Of a stretch of 64,000 nucleotides of DNA, positions 7,522 through 15,466 are shown piece after piece (position 1 is the stretch's first letter; every line of letters starts with the position of its first letter). The stretch covers positions 1,204,328 to 1,268,327 of the forward strand of contig NZ_CP024808.1 of the NCBI RefSeq assembly GCF_002787055.1. Direction: 5' to 3'. Both the position numbers and the translations under genes were made by a program. A model generated the notes under the pieces. It had not been told where the DNA came from. It ran no database searches and saw only the letters and a list, made by a program, of their open reading frames with translations. The DNA comes from Candidatus Nitrosotenuis aquarius. Its GTDB lineage: Archaea > Thermoproteota > Nitrososphaeria > Nitrososphaerales > Nitrosopumilaceae.

Positions 7522-7680
7522 ATGCGTGGAGAATCATGTAGAAAGTGCGGTGGGAGTCTGATCACAGTTAAAAATTGTCCCGAATGTAGAGAGATAATTC
7601 AAGAAACATGCAAGAGCTGCTGGACCGTCACGGATGAGAAGATTCATGCAAGTTGCATGGCAGTAAAAACCATAGTCTAG
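7522..7680 (+). CDS. Small double zinc-ribbon protein
   Basis: 52 residues from ATG 7522. Three C-x2-C pairs (Cys6/9, Cys19/22, Cys30/33) plus Cys45 give a zinc-ribbon pattern. A T-rich TTTTTTATG lies about 26 bp upstream. The frame is open further upstream to 7291 but has no initiation signal there and would read through the hairpins. No partner can be named; small ribbons of this type act as protein or nucleic-acid adaptors. Confidence 0.65.
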   Translation: MRGESCRKCGGSLITVKNCPECREIIQETCKSCWTVTDEKIHASCMAVKTIV

Positions 7681-7704
7681 TTCCATTTACTGTCGATAAC
7701 ACAT

Positions 7705-8340
7705 TCACAATTGTTTTGGCAGCTTATGCTTGCCAGTCACAATATAGTTTATTGCGTCACTCATAAACAACGCATGATCCGCAATTCTCTCAAGATATCT
7801 CAGTACCAAGGCTTCTGCTAGTGCGCATTTTGTGTCCTTGGAGTTGATCAGCATGGGTAGTCTTTGTTTGTATAATTTATCCACAAACTCTTCGTTTTCC
7901 TGCATTGCGACTGACTTTCTTATGTCCAGTTCTGCAAAATACAGAACCGAGTCTTTGATCATGGTCTTGACCTTGTCTGATACTTCGATTAGCCAAGACT
8001 TGTCGCATTCGGAAATGTCTCCAAACACTTCCCTTACAGATGCAATGTCGTATGCGTATCTGCCAAACCTGCTAAATCCATAAGAGATCTCAATTGATGA
8101 GCGAATCAATCTGAAATCGTCTGCCACTGGCTGATACTTGAGAAAAATATCAAATGTCAGATCTGCCACCTCAAAATATCTCTTTGAGATTTCATTTGAG
8201 ATTTGGTGAACTTGTTTTACAGTATCTTTTCCATATAGATACGAATCAATCGCAAGCATTATGCTCTGCGTTGCAAGCTCGCCCATCTCCGACATCATGC
8301 CGGAGAGCTTCTTAATTGAGGGATCAATTAGCCTAGTCAT
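7705..8340 (-). CDS. phoU: Phosphate transport regulator PhoU
   Basis: 211 residues, all helical, with the two PhoU repeats ([19 protein letters not shown] in the second repeat is the conserved metal-binding ERIADH type motif). PhoU modulates the Pst transporter and phosphate signalling at the membrane. Its start overlaps the pstB stop by 4 bp, making it the last gene of a pstC-pstA-pstB-phoU operon read on the minus strand. Confidence 0.93.
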   Translation of the reverse strand: MTRLIDPSIKKLSGMMSEMGELATQSIMLAIDSYLYGKDTVKQVHQISNEISKRYFEVADLTFDIFLKYQPVADDFRLIRSSIEISYGFSRFGRYAYDIASVREVFGDISECDKSWLIEVSDKVKTMIKDSVLYFAELDIRKSVAMQENEEFVDKLYKQRLPMLINSKDTKCALAEALVLRYLERIADHALFMSDAINYIVTGKHKLPKQL

Positions 8341-9146
8341 CCAAACTGCCCCTGAACATATTTTGCCGTCAGCTCGTTTTGCGGTTGCGTAAAGATCTTT
8401 TTTGTTTCGTTAAATTCAACAAGATTTCCCAGATACATAAAGGCAGTATAGTCAGAGACGCGAACTGCCTGCTGCATGTTGTGTGTAACTATTATTATTG
8501 TGAATTCTTTTGCAAGCTCCAAAATTGTCTCTTCTATTTTTTGGGTGGCGATTGGATCCAGTGCAGATGCCGGCTCGTCCATGAGTAAAACCTCGGGTTG
8601 GATTGCCAATGCTCGTGCAATGCAGACTCGTTGTTGTTGGCCTCCAGATAACTCCATTGCTGGCTTTTTGAGGTCGCCCTTTACTTCGTCCCAGAGATAC
8701 GCCATTTTGAGTGAGTCCTGTACAATTTCGTCTAGGATTTTTTTGTCACGTACTCCATTTAGTCGCAGGCCGGCAGCAACATTATCATAAATCGACATTG
8801 TTGGAAACGGGTTTGGCTTTTGAAAAACCATGCCTACTTTGCGCCTGTGATAAATGGGATCCACATCTTTGGAATACAGGTCTTCACCATCAAGCAGAAT
8901 TTTGCCTTCTACTCGGGCATTTTTTGTCATGTCATGCATTCTATTTAGGCAACGCAGAAACGTGGTCTTGCCACAACCAGATGGTCCAATCAACGACGTT
9001 ACGCTTTTTTCCTTGAACTTCATTGTGATGTTTTTGACCGTATGTATTGTGCCATAATACACAGAGACATCTTCTGCAATCATTTTGTATTTGCGCTCAT
9101 CTGTTGGTTGTTTTTCTGTATTTTGCACATTCATCACCGCAGTCAT
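8337..9146 (-). CDS. pstB: Phosphate ABC transporter ATP-binding protein
   Basis: 269 residues. Walker A GPSGCGKT at 54-61, ABC signature LSGGQQQRV near 165, Walker [13 protein letters not shown] and the H-loop VTHNMQQA. Couples ATP hydrolysis to phosphate import through PstA/PstC. Overlaps pstA upstream and phoU downstream by 4 bp each, so translation is probably coupled. Confidence 0.96.
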   Translation of the reverse strand: MTAVMNVQNTEKQPTDERKYKMIAEDVSVYYGTIHTVKNITMKFKEKSVTSLIGPSGCGKTTFLRCLNRMHDMTKNARVEGKILLDGEDLYSKDVDPIYHRRKVGMVFQKPNPFPTMSIYDNVAAGLRLNGVRDKKILDEIVQDSLKMAYLWDEVKGDLKKPAMELSGGQQQRVCIARALAIQPEVLLMDEPASALDPIATQKIEETILELAKEFTIIIVTHNMQQAVRVSDYTAFMYLGNLVEFNETKKIFTQPQNELTAKYVQGQFG

Positions 9147-10069
9147 TGTTTTTTGCCTCCCATGATTCTGTAGAACAGTTTACCTCTAGAGCTGCTCTTT
9201 GTGGCAAAATAATATCGGACTCCAATGTTGATTGCCAGGATTATCATGATCAAAACACATGCAGCCCCCCATCCTTGGAGTTGCGCGCTATCATATGGAA
9301 GCAAAGACAGTCTCCAAATTCGAAGTGGAAGCGCATCCATCGGGGAATCAAAGCCTGCAAAGAACTGGCTGCTTCCAAGAACTGTCATTATTAGTGGTGC
9401 AGTCTCTCCAGAGATTCTTGCCACTGCAAGCAAAATTCCAGTAATCATGCCGTTTTTTGCAGCCGAGAGAACTATACGAAATGTTACTACCCATTGCCTG
9501 AGGCCCAGGGCAAGGCCTGCTTCTCTGTATGTCAGCGGGACTAGCTTGAGGGATTCTTCTGTGGTTCTAGCAACAATTGGGAACATGATAAGCGATAGTG
9601 CAAATGCGCCGGCCCACAACGAAAAATGCCCTAATAACAAAACTATGGTCAAAAACGCAAAGATCCCCAAAACAATAGACGGAAACTCCATGAACACGTC
9701 ATTGAAAAATCGAACTGTTCTACCAAGCTTGTTGTTGCCAAATTCCGACAGAAATATTCCAGACATCACTCCAATTGGAATGCCAATCAGGCTAGACATG
9801 CCTATTATGATCAGTGTACCCTGAATGGCAGGCCCAATTCCACCCTGACCAGTTCCTATTGCGCCTGGAACTTGGGTCAGAAATTCTATTGAAATAGCAG
9901 CTAGGCCGTTTTTGAAAACCTCTACCAGAATGCTGCCCAGAGGTATGATCGCAATTACCACACATGCAAGAACTATGCCCATTGCAATTTTGTCAATGAT
10001 TAGTCTACCCCTGACATTGTGTCTGAATAATGATCTGTATTCCGCCCTTTTCTGAATCGAGGACATCAT
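9143..10069 (-). CDS. pstA: Phosphate ABC transporter permease PstA
   Basis: 308 residues with about six membrane helices and the EAA loop that contacts PstB ([16 protein letters not shown], near residue 178). Forms the transmembrane channel with PstC. 4-bp overlaps with both neighbours. Confidence 0.95.
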   Translation of the reverse strand: MMSSIQKRAEYRSLFRHNVRGRLIIDKIAMGIVLACVVIAIIPLGSILVEVFKNGLAAISIEFLTQVPGAIGTGQGGIGPAIQGTLIIIGMSSLIGIPIGVMSGIFLSEFGNNKLGRTVRFFNDVFMEFPSIVLGIFAFLTIVLLLGHFSLWAGAFALSLIMFPIVARTTEESLKLVPLTYREAGLALGLRQWVVTFRIVLSAAKNGMITGILLAVARISGETAPLIMTVLGSSQFFAGFDSPMDALPLRIWRLSLLPYDSAQLQGWGAACVLIMIILAINIGVRYYFATKSSSRGKLFYRIMGGKKQ

Positions 10070-11028
10070 GTGTTTATCACTCCTTCTTTTACTTTGAGCA
10101 TTCTAGATACCAACAAGTGTGCTACAATGTTGATTGCAATTGCAACCAAAAGCAACGTGAATCCAATTCCAATTAATGCAGGCAAATGCAACGACGCAGG
10201 AGATGCCTCGATGAACTCGTTTGCAATGATACTAGACATTGTTTGGCCCGGTTGGAACAAAGTCTGCGGAAACGCATTAGGGCCTGTCGCATTGCCGATC
10301 AGCATTGTTACTGCCATTGTCTCGCCCACTGCTCTGCCAAGACCCAGAATTGCTGCGCCAATCAAGCCAGTCTTTGCATAGGGAAAGATTGCCAGTCTGA
10401 ACATTTCCCACTTTGTTGCGCCAAGCATGTAGGCAGCCTCTTTTTGCATGTGGGGAACTGCGATCATTATTTCCCTAGAAACTGCAGAGATGGTTGGTAT
10501 GATCATTATTGCCAAAATTATGCTTGCACTAAAGATGTCTAGGCCAAACGGAGCAGATGAAAAAAGCCAGATAGTTTGTCCAAATGTATCATAGAGCGGA
10601 TACTCTATGTTGTATAGTAAGAAATCTCGAAAAACTAGCAGGCCCCAAAATCCATAGATAATGCTTGGAACTGCCGCCAGCAGATCAATTACTATTGCAA
10701 GTGGATTTGCGATGAATTTTGGAGCCTGGGAAATGAACATGGCAATTCCTATGCTAATTGGAACGCCCATTGCCATTGCAAGGCCTGCTGTAGCCAGTGT
10801 TCCTGCAATGTACGGAGCAGCTCCGAAGGCCTCTCTGCCCTCAACTGCATTCCATTCCGAGCCAGTTATGAAGCCCAGGCCCTCGTGTTCCCAAACAAGA
10901 TGAGACTCTGAGTACAGCTGAAACACAATCAATACAATTATGGCAAGAACATAGACTCCAGCAACTGTTGCTGTAATTTTAAAAATTTTATCGGCAGAAA
11001 TTCTTGATTTTTTGTTTGTCAGCAACAA
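10066..11028 (-). CDS. pstC: Phosphate ABC transporter permease PstC
   Basis: 320 residues with six or more membrane helices and the EAA loop MQKEAAYMLGATKWEM. First gene of the pst operon. Its upstream region (11,029-11,153) is shared with the divergent AbrB-PhoU regulator gene and contains a 16-bp palindrome and an AACTATAG element. Confidence 0.95.
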   Translation of the reverse strand: MLLTNKKSRISADKIFKITATVAGVYVLAIIVLIVFQLYSESHLVWEHEGLGFITGSEWNAVEGREAFGAAPYIAGTLATAGLAMAMGVPISIGIAMFISQAPKFIANPLAIVIDLLAAVPSIIYGFWGLLVFRDFLLYNIEYPLYDTFGQTIWLFSSAPFGLDIFSASIILAIMIIPTISAVSREIMIAVPHMQKEAAYMLGATKWEMFRLAIFPYAKTGLIGAAILGLGRAVGETMAVTMLIGNATGPNAFPQTLFQPGQTMSSIIANEFIEASPASLHLPALIGIGFTLLLVAIAINIVAHLLVSRMLKVKEGVINT

Positions 11029-11065
11029 TTATGACTTGATTTGTTGTTGCTTTATCCGAGATCCA

Positions 11066-11107
11066 CATATTCTACTGAGTCACTATAGTTCTATATTGAT
11101 CAATATA
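11066..11107. promoter_or_regulatory. pst operator candidates in the divergent promoter
   Basis: Contains CATATTCTAC at 11,066-11,075 (also found inverted at 12,919-12,928), ACTATAGTTC at 11,082-11,091 (sense for pstC: GAACTATAGT) and a perfect 16-bp palindrome TATATTGATCAATATA at 11,092-11,107. The last overlaps AT-rich sequence that may also be a core promoter. Confidence 0.45.
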
Positions 11108-11153
11108 TTATAAAGACCAAAACGGTATTTACTTACTTTATTTCTGTTAATCA

Positions 11154-12191
11154 TTGCAGTCTCTGGAAGACACTAAACAGACACGCCGAATACAGATCAG
11201 TGGCGGCTCCACATACACAATTTCATTGCCAAAAAAATGGATTGACGAGCTTGGAATCAAAAACGGCGATAACATGACCATTATAAAAAACGCAAACCGA
11301 TCCATGACACTATTTCCTGGACTTGGCAGTGAAAAGCCAGCAAAAAAAGTAACACTTGCCATAAGCCAAAAGGACTCTGAAGAATCAATTAGGCGTAGAG
11401 TCATTGCGTTGTATCTAGGCGGATACAAGACAATTCAGATCAGCTCCAAAGGAGTAAAGATTCCTCCGGAATATTCTAGACTGATAAAAGATCTTGTGCG
11501 TAAGTCCATGATTGGCACCGAAATTGTCGAGTCAGATTCCGAGTCAATCACAATTCAAATTTTGACCAGGCTGCCAGAGCTGACATTTGATGTGGCGTTA
11601 AGAAGAATGTATCTGATGACTGCCAACATGCATCGGGAGGCAATGGATGCGCTCAAAAAATTTGATGTGAAATACGCTGAAGAAGTGGTGAAAATGGATG
11701 ACGAGGTGGACAGGTTCGGCCTATACATGATGCGGACTCTTATCATGGCAATACAAAATTCCAGCATGATGTATGATGTCGGCCTCGAACAGCCATCAGA
11801 CTGCCTTAACTATAGAACTGTAATCTCCAGAATAGAAAGAATTGCTGATCATGCAGCGCTAATTGCAAAGAGAATAAAATTCCTAAAAGAGCCATTGGAG
11901 CCTAAATTACTAAAGGAATTAGAGTCACTGAGCAATGACGCAATTGCATGCTTTGAGAATTCAATTTCCGCTCTGACAAAAAAAGACCACGTTCTGGCAG
12001 AAAAAGTAGCAGTAAACATCTTTCAAGTCGTAGAAAAAGAAAAAGAACTAATGTATGGAATGAAGGAGTTCAAAAATTCCACCATAGTCAAATTCACACT
12101 AGAAGACATCAGAAGGACTGCGGAGTACTCTAGCGATATAATAGAGACTGTAGTTAATGAAACCATTCGCGATGTTGTGAGTGAAAAATAG
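11154..12191 (+). CDS. AbrB-PhoU fusion, phosphate-responsive regulator
   Basis: 345 residues from TTG 11,154. Residues ~10-55 form a SpoVT/AbrB swapped-hairpin DNA-binding domain (RRIQISGGSTYTISLPKKW then LGIKNGD); the remainder is a two-repeat PhoU-like helical domain including a VISRIERIADHAA metal motif. This architecture suggests a DNA-binding sensor of Pst activity or phosphate. It is divergent from pstC over a 125-bp promoter with a palindrome, so control of the pst operon and of itself is a natural inference. Confidence 0.85.
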   Translation: MQSLEDTKQTRRIQISGGSTYTISLPKKWIDELGIKNGDNMTIIKNANRSMTLFPGLGSEKPAKKVTLAISQKDSEESIRRRVIALYLGGYKTIQISSKGVKIPPEYSRLIKDLVRKSMIGTEIVESDSESITIQILTRLPELTFDVALRRMYLMTANMHREAMDALKKFDVKYAEEVVKMDDEVDRFGLYMMRTLIMAIQNSSMMYDVGLEQPSDCLNYRTVISRIERIADHAALIAKRIKFLKEPLEPKLLKELESLSNDAIACFENSISALTKKDHVLAEKVAVNIFQVVEKEKELMYGMKEFKNSTIVKFTLEDIRRTAEYSSDIIETVVNETIRDVVSEK

Positions 12192-12229
12192 ACATAAATT
12201 TCTCAAATTAAAAATAAAGAAAAAATTCT

Positions 12230-12868
12230 TTATTGGTATGGTTTTCGGTTTTGCTTTTCTTCCATCATTGCGTCAAACAGAGGAGATTTTGGTGTAAATC
12301 CATTGCAAATGAATGTATATGTTTCTGTAAGTGCAAAGCCAGTCTTTCCACCTGTTGTGTATGCTTCTTCATTATCTGTTCTTGTGTTTATCTTGTAGTT
12401 TTGGATAGAGCAATCCTTGTATTCCATTGATCTTGATGATTGTCCTGCTTGAACCAAGTCTACGGTGACATCAAAGAACTTGTATGGATATTCCTGTATC
12501 GCACCCCTTCCGCCCCACTCAAAAGTTTGGTCTACTGCTTTGTGCAAATATGGCGTATCACCAACAATTCGAATTAGCGTGAATTCCGGTGCTGTTTGTT
12601 TTGCAGATGCAAAGTTGGCTCCAGCTACTGAAGCGCTAAAGAGATTGCTAGTTGTATCATATAATTGGAAATCATATGTTACAGTTGCGTCCCTGAACTT
12701 GAATGTCGCTTGTGGATACACTCCCTCTGCAAAGACATAGACACTGTTTCCTGTTGGTGCACTTTGTGCAGTGATGTTTTCAGTCTGTGACAGGCCAACC
12801 ACCAAAGCAATTGATGCAATTGCAAGTGCTGCGATTACCGAAGTCTTTTTCATATTTTGTGTGTTCAT
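12230..12868 (-). CDS. Secreted protein of the phosphate island
   Basis: 212 residues. A basic start, a hydrophobic stretch (about 9-27) and an A-Q-S junction near 35 indicate a signal peptide. The exported part has no recognisable catalytic motif; two Cys near the C-terminal third (YKDCSIQNY, FICNGF) could form a disulfide. It shares the AACTATATAG element with pstS, and has a TATA-like TTTAGTAAA at 12,890-12,898, 26 bp before the ATG. Context suggests a phosphate-regulated surface protein; the function is unknown. Confidence 0.75.
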   Translation of the reverse strand: MNTQNMKKTSVIAALAIASIALVVGLSQTENITAQSAPTGNSVYVFAEGVYPQATFKFRDATVTYDFQLYDTTSNLFSASVAGANFASAKQTAPEFTLIRIVGDTPYLHKAVDQTFEWGGRGAIQEYPYKFFDVTVDLVQAGQSSRSMEYKDCSIQNYKINTRTDNEEAYTTGGKTGFALTETYTFICNGFTPKSPLFDAMMEEKQNRKPYQ

Positions 12869-12940
12869 TGTGTAAAATTGGAATCTGCATTTACTAAAGA
12901 AGAATCTTTATTGATTTGGTAGAATATGGTGATACCCATA

Positions 12941-12955
12941 CACTATATAGTTGAG
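12941..12955 (-). promoter_or_regulatory. Shared AACTATATAG element upstream of the secreted-protein gene
   Basis: Reverse strand CTCAACTATATAGTG, about 54 bp upstream of the TATA box of the 12,230 gene. Shares TCAACTATATAG with the pstS promoter (15,391-15,402) except for one flanking base. It lies 10 bp outside the left end of the mobile element. Confidence 0.5.
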
Positions 12956-12964
12956 CCAGGAATT

Positions 12965-13019
12965 GACGCATCGGTCTTGTATCATTATTAGCACGTCGTT
13001 ATTCCTGTAACAGCTCGGC
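12965..13019 (+). repeat. Left terminal inverted repeat of the element
   Basis: Begins GACGCATCGG and aligns ungapped with the reverse complement of 15,305-15,359 (GATGCGTCGG...), 40/55 identical, with shared blocks GTATC, GGCAC/AGCAC and CTGTAACA. A second GGCACGTCGT copy follows at 13,018-13,027, a possible subterminal repeat. Confidence 0.75.
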
Positions 13020-13043
13020 ACGTCGTAATTTTGGAGGAAAAAA

Positions 13044-13160
13044 ATGGAAAATATAGGCTTGGATATGTTCACCCAAATCCTATTCGGGATAGCCTTGTTT
13101 TATGCAGGCTATTACTATCGTGGCTATTCTATGGGTAAGCGTAGGAGGAACGAGCCCTGA
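13044..13160 (+). CDS. Micro membrane protein with basic tail (element cargo)
   Basis: 38 residues from ATG 13,044 with a strong GGAGGA at 13,033-13,038. One hydrophobic helix (about 9-24, followed by GYYYRGY) and a basic tail GKRRRN. Its 3' end overlaps the convergent 13,129 gene by 32 bp. Architecture resembles the small ORF next to the transposase relic at 45,789. Unknown function. Confidence 0.55.
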   Translation: MENIGLDMFTQILFGIALFYAGYYYRGYSMGKRRRNEP

Positions 13161-13359
13161 CTCCACTACCTAGAATCATCGCACCTACTGCGAATATTGT
13201 AGCCTTTATCCCAATATCCAGTAGTTTTTCACCGAATTCTATTGGTGATGGTATTATCGGTGCTTCTCCCATAGCGGGCATTCCTGCCCACATTGTAGTG
13301 AGTAGAAGAAATCCTCCAACACCAGTAAGTACCGAGCCAAGAATTATTCTAAAAACCAT
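13129..13359 (-). CDS. Small two-helix membrane protein (element cargo)
   Basis: 76 residues from ATG 13,359, preceded by a nearly ideal Shine-Dalgarno AGGAGGTGA (reverse complement of 13,370-13,378). Two membrane helices (about 4-26 and 50-68) separated by a short Pro/Glu-rich loop, and a basic C-terminus. Size and hairpin topology recall small membrane or capsid-type proteins of archaeal viruses, but there is no sequence evidence for that. Confidence 0.65.
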   Translation of the reverse strand: MVFRIILGSVLTGVGGFLLLTTMWAGMPAMGEAPIIPSPIEFGEKLLDIGIKATIFAVGAMILGSGVRARSSYAYP

Positions 13360-13437
13360 TAGTCTGTTTTCACCTCCTTTTGATGTGTTCTTGCCAGACC
13401 ATGTGGGGAGTGTAATACTTGGATTGCAAACATTCGA

Positions 13438-13743
13438 CTATATTTTACCTGTTGCTTTTGCAACTAATCCGAGAATCAACGCAATCGGTAATCCATATAT
13501 CAGAAGATCAAATGACGCTTTGTTTGGATTCTTTGTTATCTTCTGTAAATTTTTAGCATCTTCTAGATTGTCTTGTTGTTCTTGTGCTTGTTGTAGTTGT
13601 TCCCAAGTTTGTTGTCCATTAGGTGTATTTTGTATCAGCGATGAGTTTTCTAAAACACTCATACTTTGTGTATATACAACGGCACCAATCACTGACGCTA
13701 TTATTGCAACAAAAGCTGTGATTATTGCTTTTTCATCTACCAT
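13438..13743 (-). CDS. Membrane protein with Gln-rich central helix (element cargo)
   Basis: 101 residues if started at ATG 13,743 (MVDEKAIITAF); upstream in-frame ATGs at up to 13,833 would add 30 residues. Two membrane helices (about 6-24 and 79-97) flank a long hydrophilic helix rich in Gln, Glu and Asp (near QLQQAQEQQDNLEDAKN). It precedes the 13,129 gene on the same strand. Function unknown; topology suggests an oligomeric membrane or virion-like protein. Confidence 0.65.
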   Translation of the reverse strand: MVDEKAIITAFVAIIASVIGAVVYTQSMSVLENSSLIQNTPNGQQTWEQLQQAQEQQDNLEDAKNLQKITKNPNKASFDLLIYGLPIALILGLVAKATGKI

Positions 13744-13826
13744 ATTTTCCGTGATCACCACTATCACTGAGTTATTACTTAAAAAGCTGATCATAACTGC
13801 GTTATTGTCCAAAGGTAGGTGATATT

Positions 13827-14003
13827 TTGACAAAAAAAGAATTAATCATTGTACACCTTGCGAAGAAAGACGGAACATTACGTGTCGTAATTCCAAAACA
13901 AATCAGAGAAGAATTAAAGATTAAAGCTGGTGATACAATGCTTGTAAGTCATACTGGCCATAGAGTGATTTTCAAGAAAGTAGATCTGTCAGTTCTTTCT
14001 TAG
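13827..14003 (+). CDS. SpoVT/AbrB-family DNA-binding protein (element)
   Basis: 58 residues from TTG 13,827, behind a GGTAGGTGA ribosome-binding sequence at 13,814-13,822. The segment TLRVVIPKQIREELKIKAGD is the classical swapped-hairpin AbrB signature, followed by a short strand (HRVIFKK). Too short for the usual ORF threshold but convincing by motif. Probably a regulator of the element or an antitoxin-like protein; no toxin ORF is evident beside it. Its 3' end overlaps the convergent RHH gene by 15 bp. Confidence 0.75.
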   Translation: MTKKELIIVHLAKKDGTLRVVIPKQIREELKIKAGDTMLVSHTGHRVIFKKVDLSVLS

Positions 14004-14126
14004 ATGCTCACTCAAAATGACCCGAATAGTTTCTGGCACGGTTTCAAGAAGTCGTTCTTTTCTTTCTTTTTCTAGTGCTTTCTCCATTTCCTCAGGCACA
14101 GAAACTAAGATTCTTTTCATTACCAT
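13989..14126 (-). CDS. Ribbon-helix-helix repressor (element)
   Basis: 45 residues from ATG 14,126 (an internal ATG at 14,120 is an alternative). MKRILVSVPEEMEKALEKERK followed by VPETIRVILSEHLRK is a CopG-type RHH fold. It is divergent from the transposase gene across a 61-bp gap that contains a perfect 13-bp inverted repeat, so it likely represses the transposase and itself. Confidence 0.75.
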   Translation of the reverse strand: MVMKRILVSVPEEMEKALEKERKERLLETVPETIRVILSEHLRKN

Positions 14127-14127
14127 G

Positions 14128-14183
14128 TATCTTATGATATCTATCGATATATTTATTAATATTGGTCTGTATATCATAAGATA
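14128..14183. promoter_or_regulatory. Inverted-repeat operator between RHH and transposase genes
   Basis: TATCTTATGATAT (14,128-14,140) and its exact reverse complement ATATCATAAGATA (14,171-14,183) flank an AT-rich core with the internal palindromic ATCTATCGATATAT. Symmetric placement next to both start codons fits dual repression. Confidence 0.65.
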
Positions 14184-14187
14184 TCTA

Positions 14188-15339
14188 ATGAAATCAGATA
14201 ACAACACGCGACAAGAAAAAGGAAAGGCATTAGCTGAGAAGCCGAATCAGATAAGGCGTATTGATGATAATTGGTATCAAGTTAGATCACAGTCATTAAA
14301 ACATGAATCATGGTATGATGTAGTACAAACTGAAACAGGTTTTGTCTGCGACTGCCCTGATCATCAGTGGAGAAAGGTAAAATGTTATCATATCTACGCA
14401 GTTGAATTTAGCCAACTAATCAGAAACGAAGTTTTTAGAACAGTATGTATAGAAGAACTAACAACAAACAAGTGTATTTTCTGCTATTCAGGTAATATCA
14501 TAAAGCGCGGAATTAGAAAAAATAAAGTTGGAGATTTACAGAGATTCTATTGTAATGATTGTAAGAGATGGTTTGTTTTCAATATAGGATTTGAGAAAAT
14601 GAGAGCTAGCCCAGAAACAATAACGTCAGCTTTACAACTTTATTTCAGCGGAGAATCCCTAAGAAATGTCTGTAATTTTTTGAAGTTGCAAGGAAACAAG
14701 GTATCACATATGACCGTGTATCGTTGGATCAAAAAATATGTCAATCTAATGGAATCTTATTTGGAAAACATTCCTCCTACACTGGGCAACAAGTGGAGAG
14801 CTGATGAATTATACCTCAAAGTAAAGGGTAATACAAAATATCTCTATGCAATGCTTGATGATCAGACGAGATTCTGGATTGCAAAACAGGTAGCGGATAC
14901 AAAATACACAGAATGTGTTCAACCGTTGTTCCAGAATGCCTCCAAATTTGCAGGTGCAAAACCAAAGGTATTGGTTACTGATGGTGCACCAAATTTCGCA
15001 GAGGCTTACAGAATGGAATATTTGAAAGAAAAACTAGAATCTCCAAAACACGTCAGGCATATTCACTTTAACAATGATAGAAATAACAACAAAATGGAAC
15101 GCCTAAACGGTGAGATCCGAGATCGAGAGAAAGTCATGCGTGGTCTAAAGAACCCAGACACACCTATTCTAACAGGATATCAAATCTATCACAACTATGT
15201 ACGCCCTCACATGGCATTGGAAGGTAAAACACCAGCAGATATGGCGGGAATCAAGGTTGAGGGAAACAACAAATGGATTACATTAATTCAGAATGCGAAA
15301 AAGAGCCAGATTGTTACAGGTGGAACAACGTGCCAGTAA
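14188..15339 (+). CDS. SWIM-zinc DDE transposase (IS6-like core)
   Basis: 383 residues from ATG 14,188. Order: SWIM finger C54-x-C56-x9-C66-x-H68; zinc ribbon C96/C99...C122/C125; HTH region about 145-185 (SGESLRNVCNFL, HMTVYRWIKKY); then an RNase H-like catalytic core with D206 (RADELYLK), D265 (VTDGAPN) and E304 (NKMERLNGE). All catalytic residues and zinc ligands are present, so it may be active. The last residues lie inside the right terminal repeat. An extended frame to 14,017 exists but covers the RHH gene and operator. A diverged C-terminal fragment of the same family lies at 45,594. Confidence 0.92.
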   Translation: MKSDNNTRQEKGKALAEKPNQIRRIDDNWYQVRSQSLKHESWYDVVQTETGFVCDCPDHQWRKVKCYHIYAVEFSQLIRNEVFRTVCIEELTTNKCIFCYSGNIIKRGIRKNKVGDLQRFYCNDCKRWFVFNIGFEKMRASPETITSALQLYFSGESLRNVCNFLKLQGNKVSHMTVYRWIKKYVNLMESYLENIPPTLGNKWRADELYLKVKGNTKYLYAMLDDQTRFWIAKQVADTKYTECVQPLFQNASKFAGAKPKVLVTDGAPNFAEAYRMEYLKEKLESPKHVRHIHFNNDRNNNKMERLNGEIRDREKVMRGLKNPDTPILTGYQIYHNYVRPHMALEGKTPADMAGIKVEGNNKWITLIQNAKKSQIVTGGTTCQ

Positions 15340-15359
15340 AGATACAGAACCGACGCATC
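15305..15359 (-). repeat. Right terminal inverted repeat of the element
   Basis: Reverse complement begins GATGCGTCGGTTCTGTATC and matches the left repeat at 40 of 55 positions. Overlaps the final 35 bases of the transposase gene. Confidence 0.75.
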
Positions 15360-15390
15360 CAAATGAGAAAAATTAACTCCAGATAGACTT

Positions 15391-15402
15391 TCAACTATAT
15401 AG
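15391..15402 (+). promoter_or_regulatory. Putative phosphate-regulon element upstream of pstS
   Basis: TCAACTATATAG, about 43 bp upstream of the likely pstS TATA box (TTTGTAAATA, 15,435-15,444) that in turn lies 26 bp before the ATG. The same element occurs in sense orientation before the 12,230 gene and, shortened (GAACTATAG), before pstC. Confidence 0.5.
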
Positions 15403-15466
15403 ATCACGTAAAAAATGTAATCTATGTCGATTATTTGTAAATAACAAACGAATTGATTTACAATCA

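Larger units (their letters stand above)
12965..15359. mobile_element. 2.4-kb transposon-like element with cargo genes
   Basis: Bounded by ~55-bp imperfect inverted repeats (40 of 55 positions identical without gaps). Contents from left to right: a 38-residue membrane ORF, two larger small membrane proteins on the minus strand, an AbrB-type protein, a divergent RHH regulator and a DDE transposase whose stop codon lies inside the right repeat. It sits between the divergent promoters of the 12,230 gene and pstS. I could not identify a target-site duplication. Confidence 0.75.

Noticed and set aside
14017-14187. N-terminal extension of the transposase to 14,017
   Set aside because: It runs antisense through the RHH gene and the inverted-repeat operator; ATG 14,188 gives a complete transposase.
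12950-15365. Target-site duplication flanking the mobile element
   Set aside because: Comparing bases just outside both ends gave no convincing direct repeat; exact ends cannot be fixed without an empty site.
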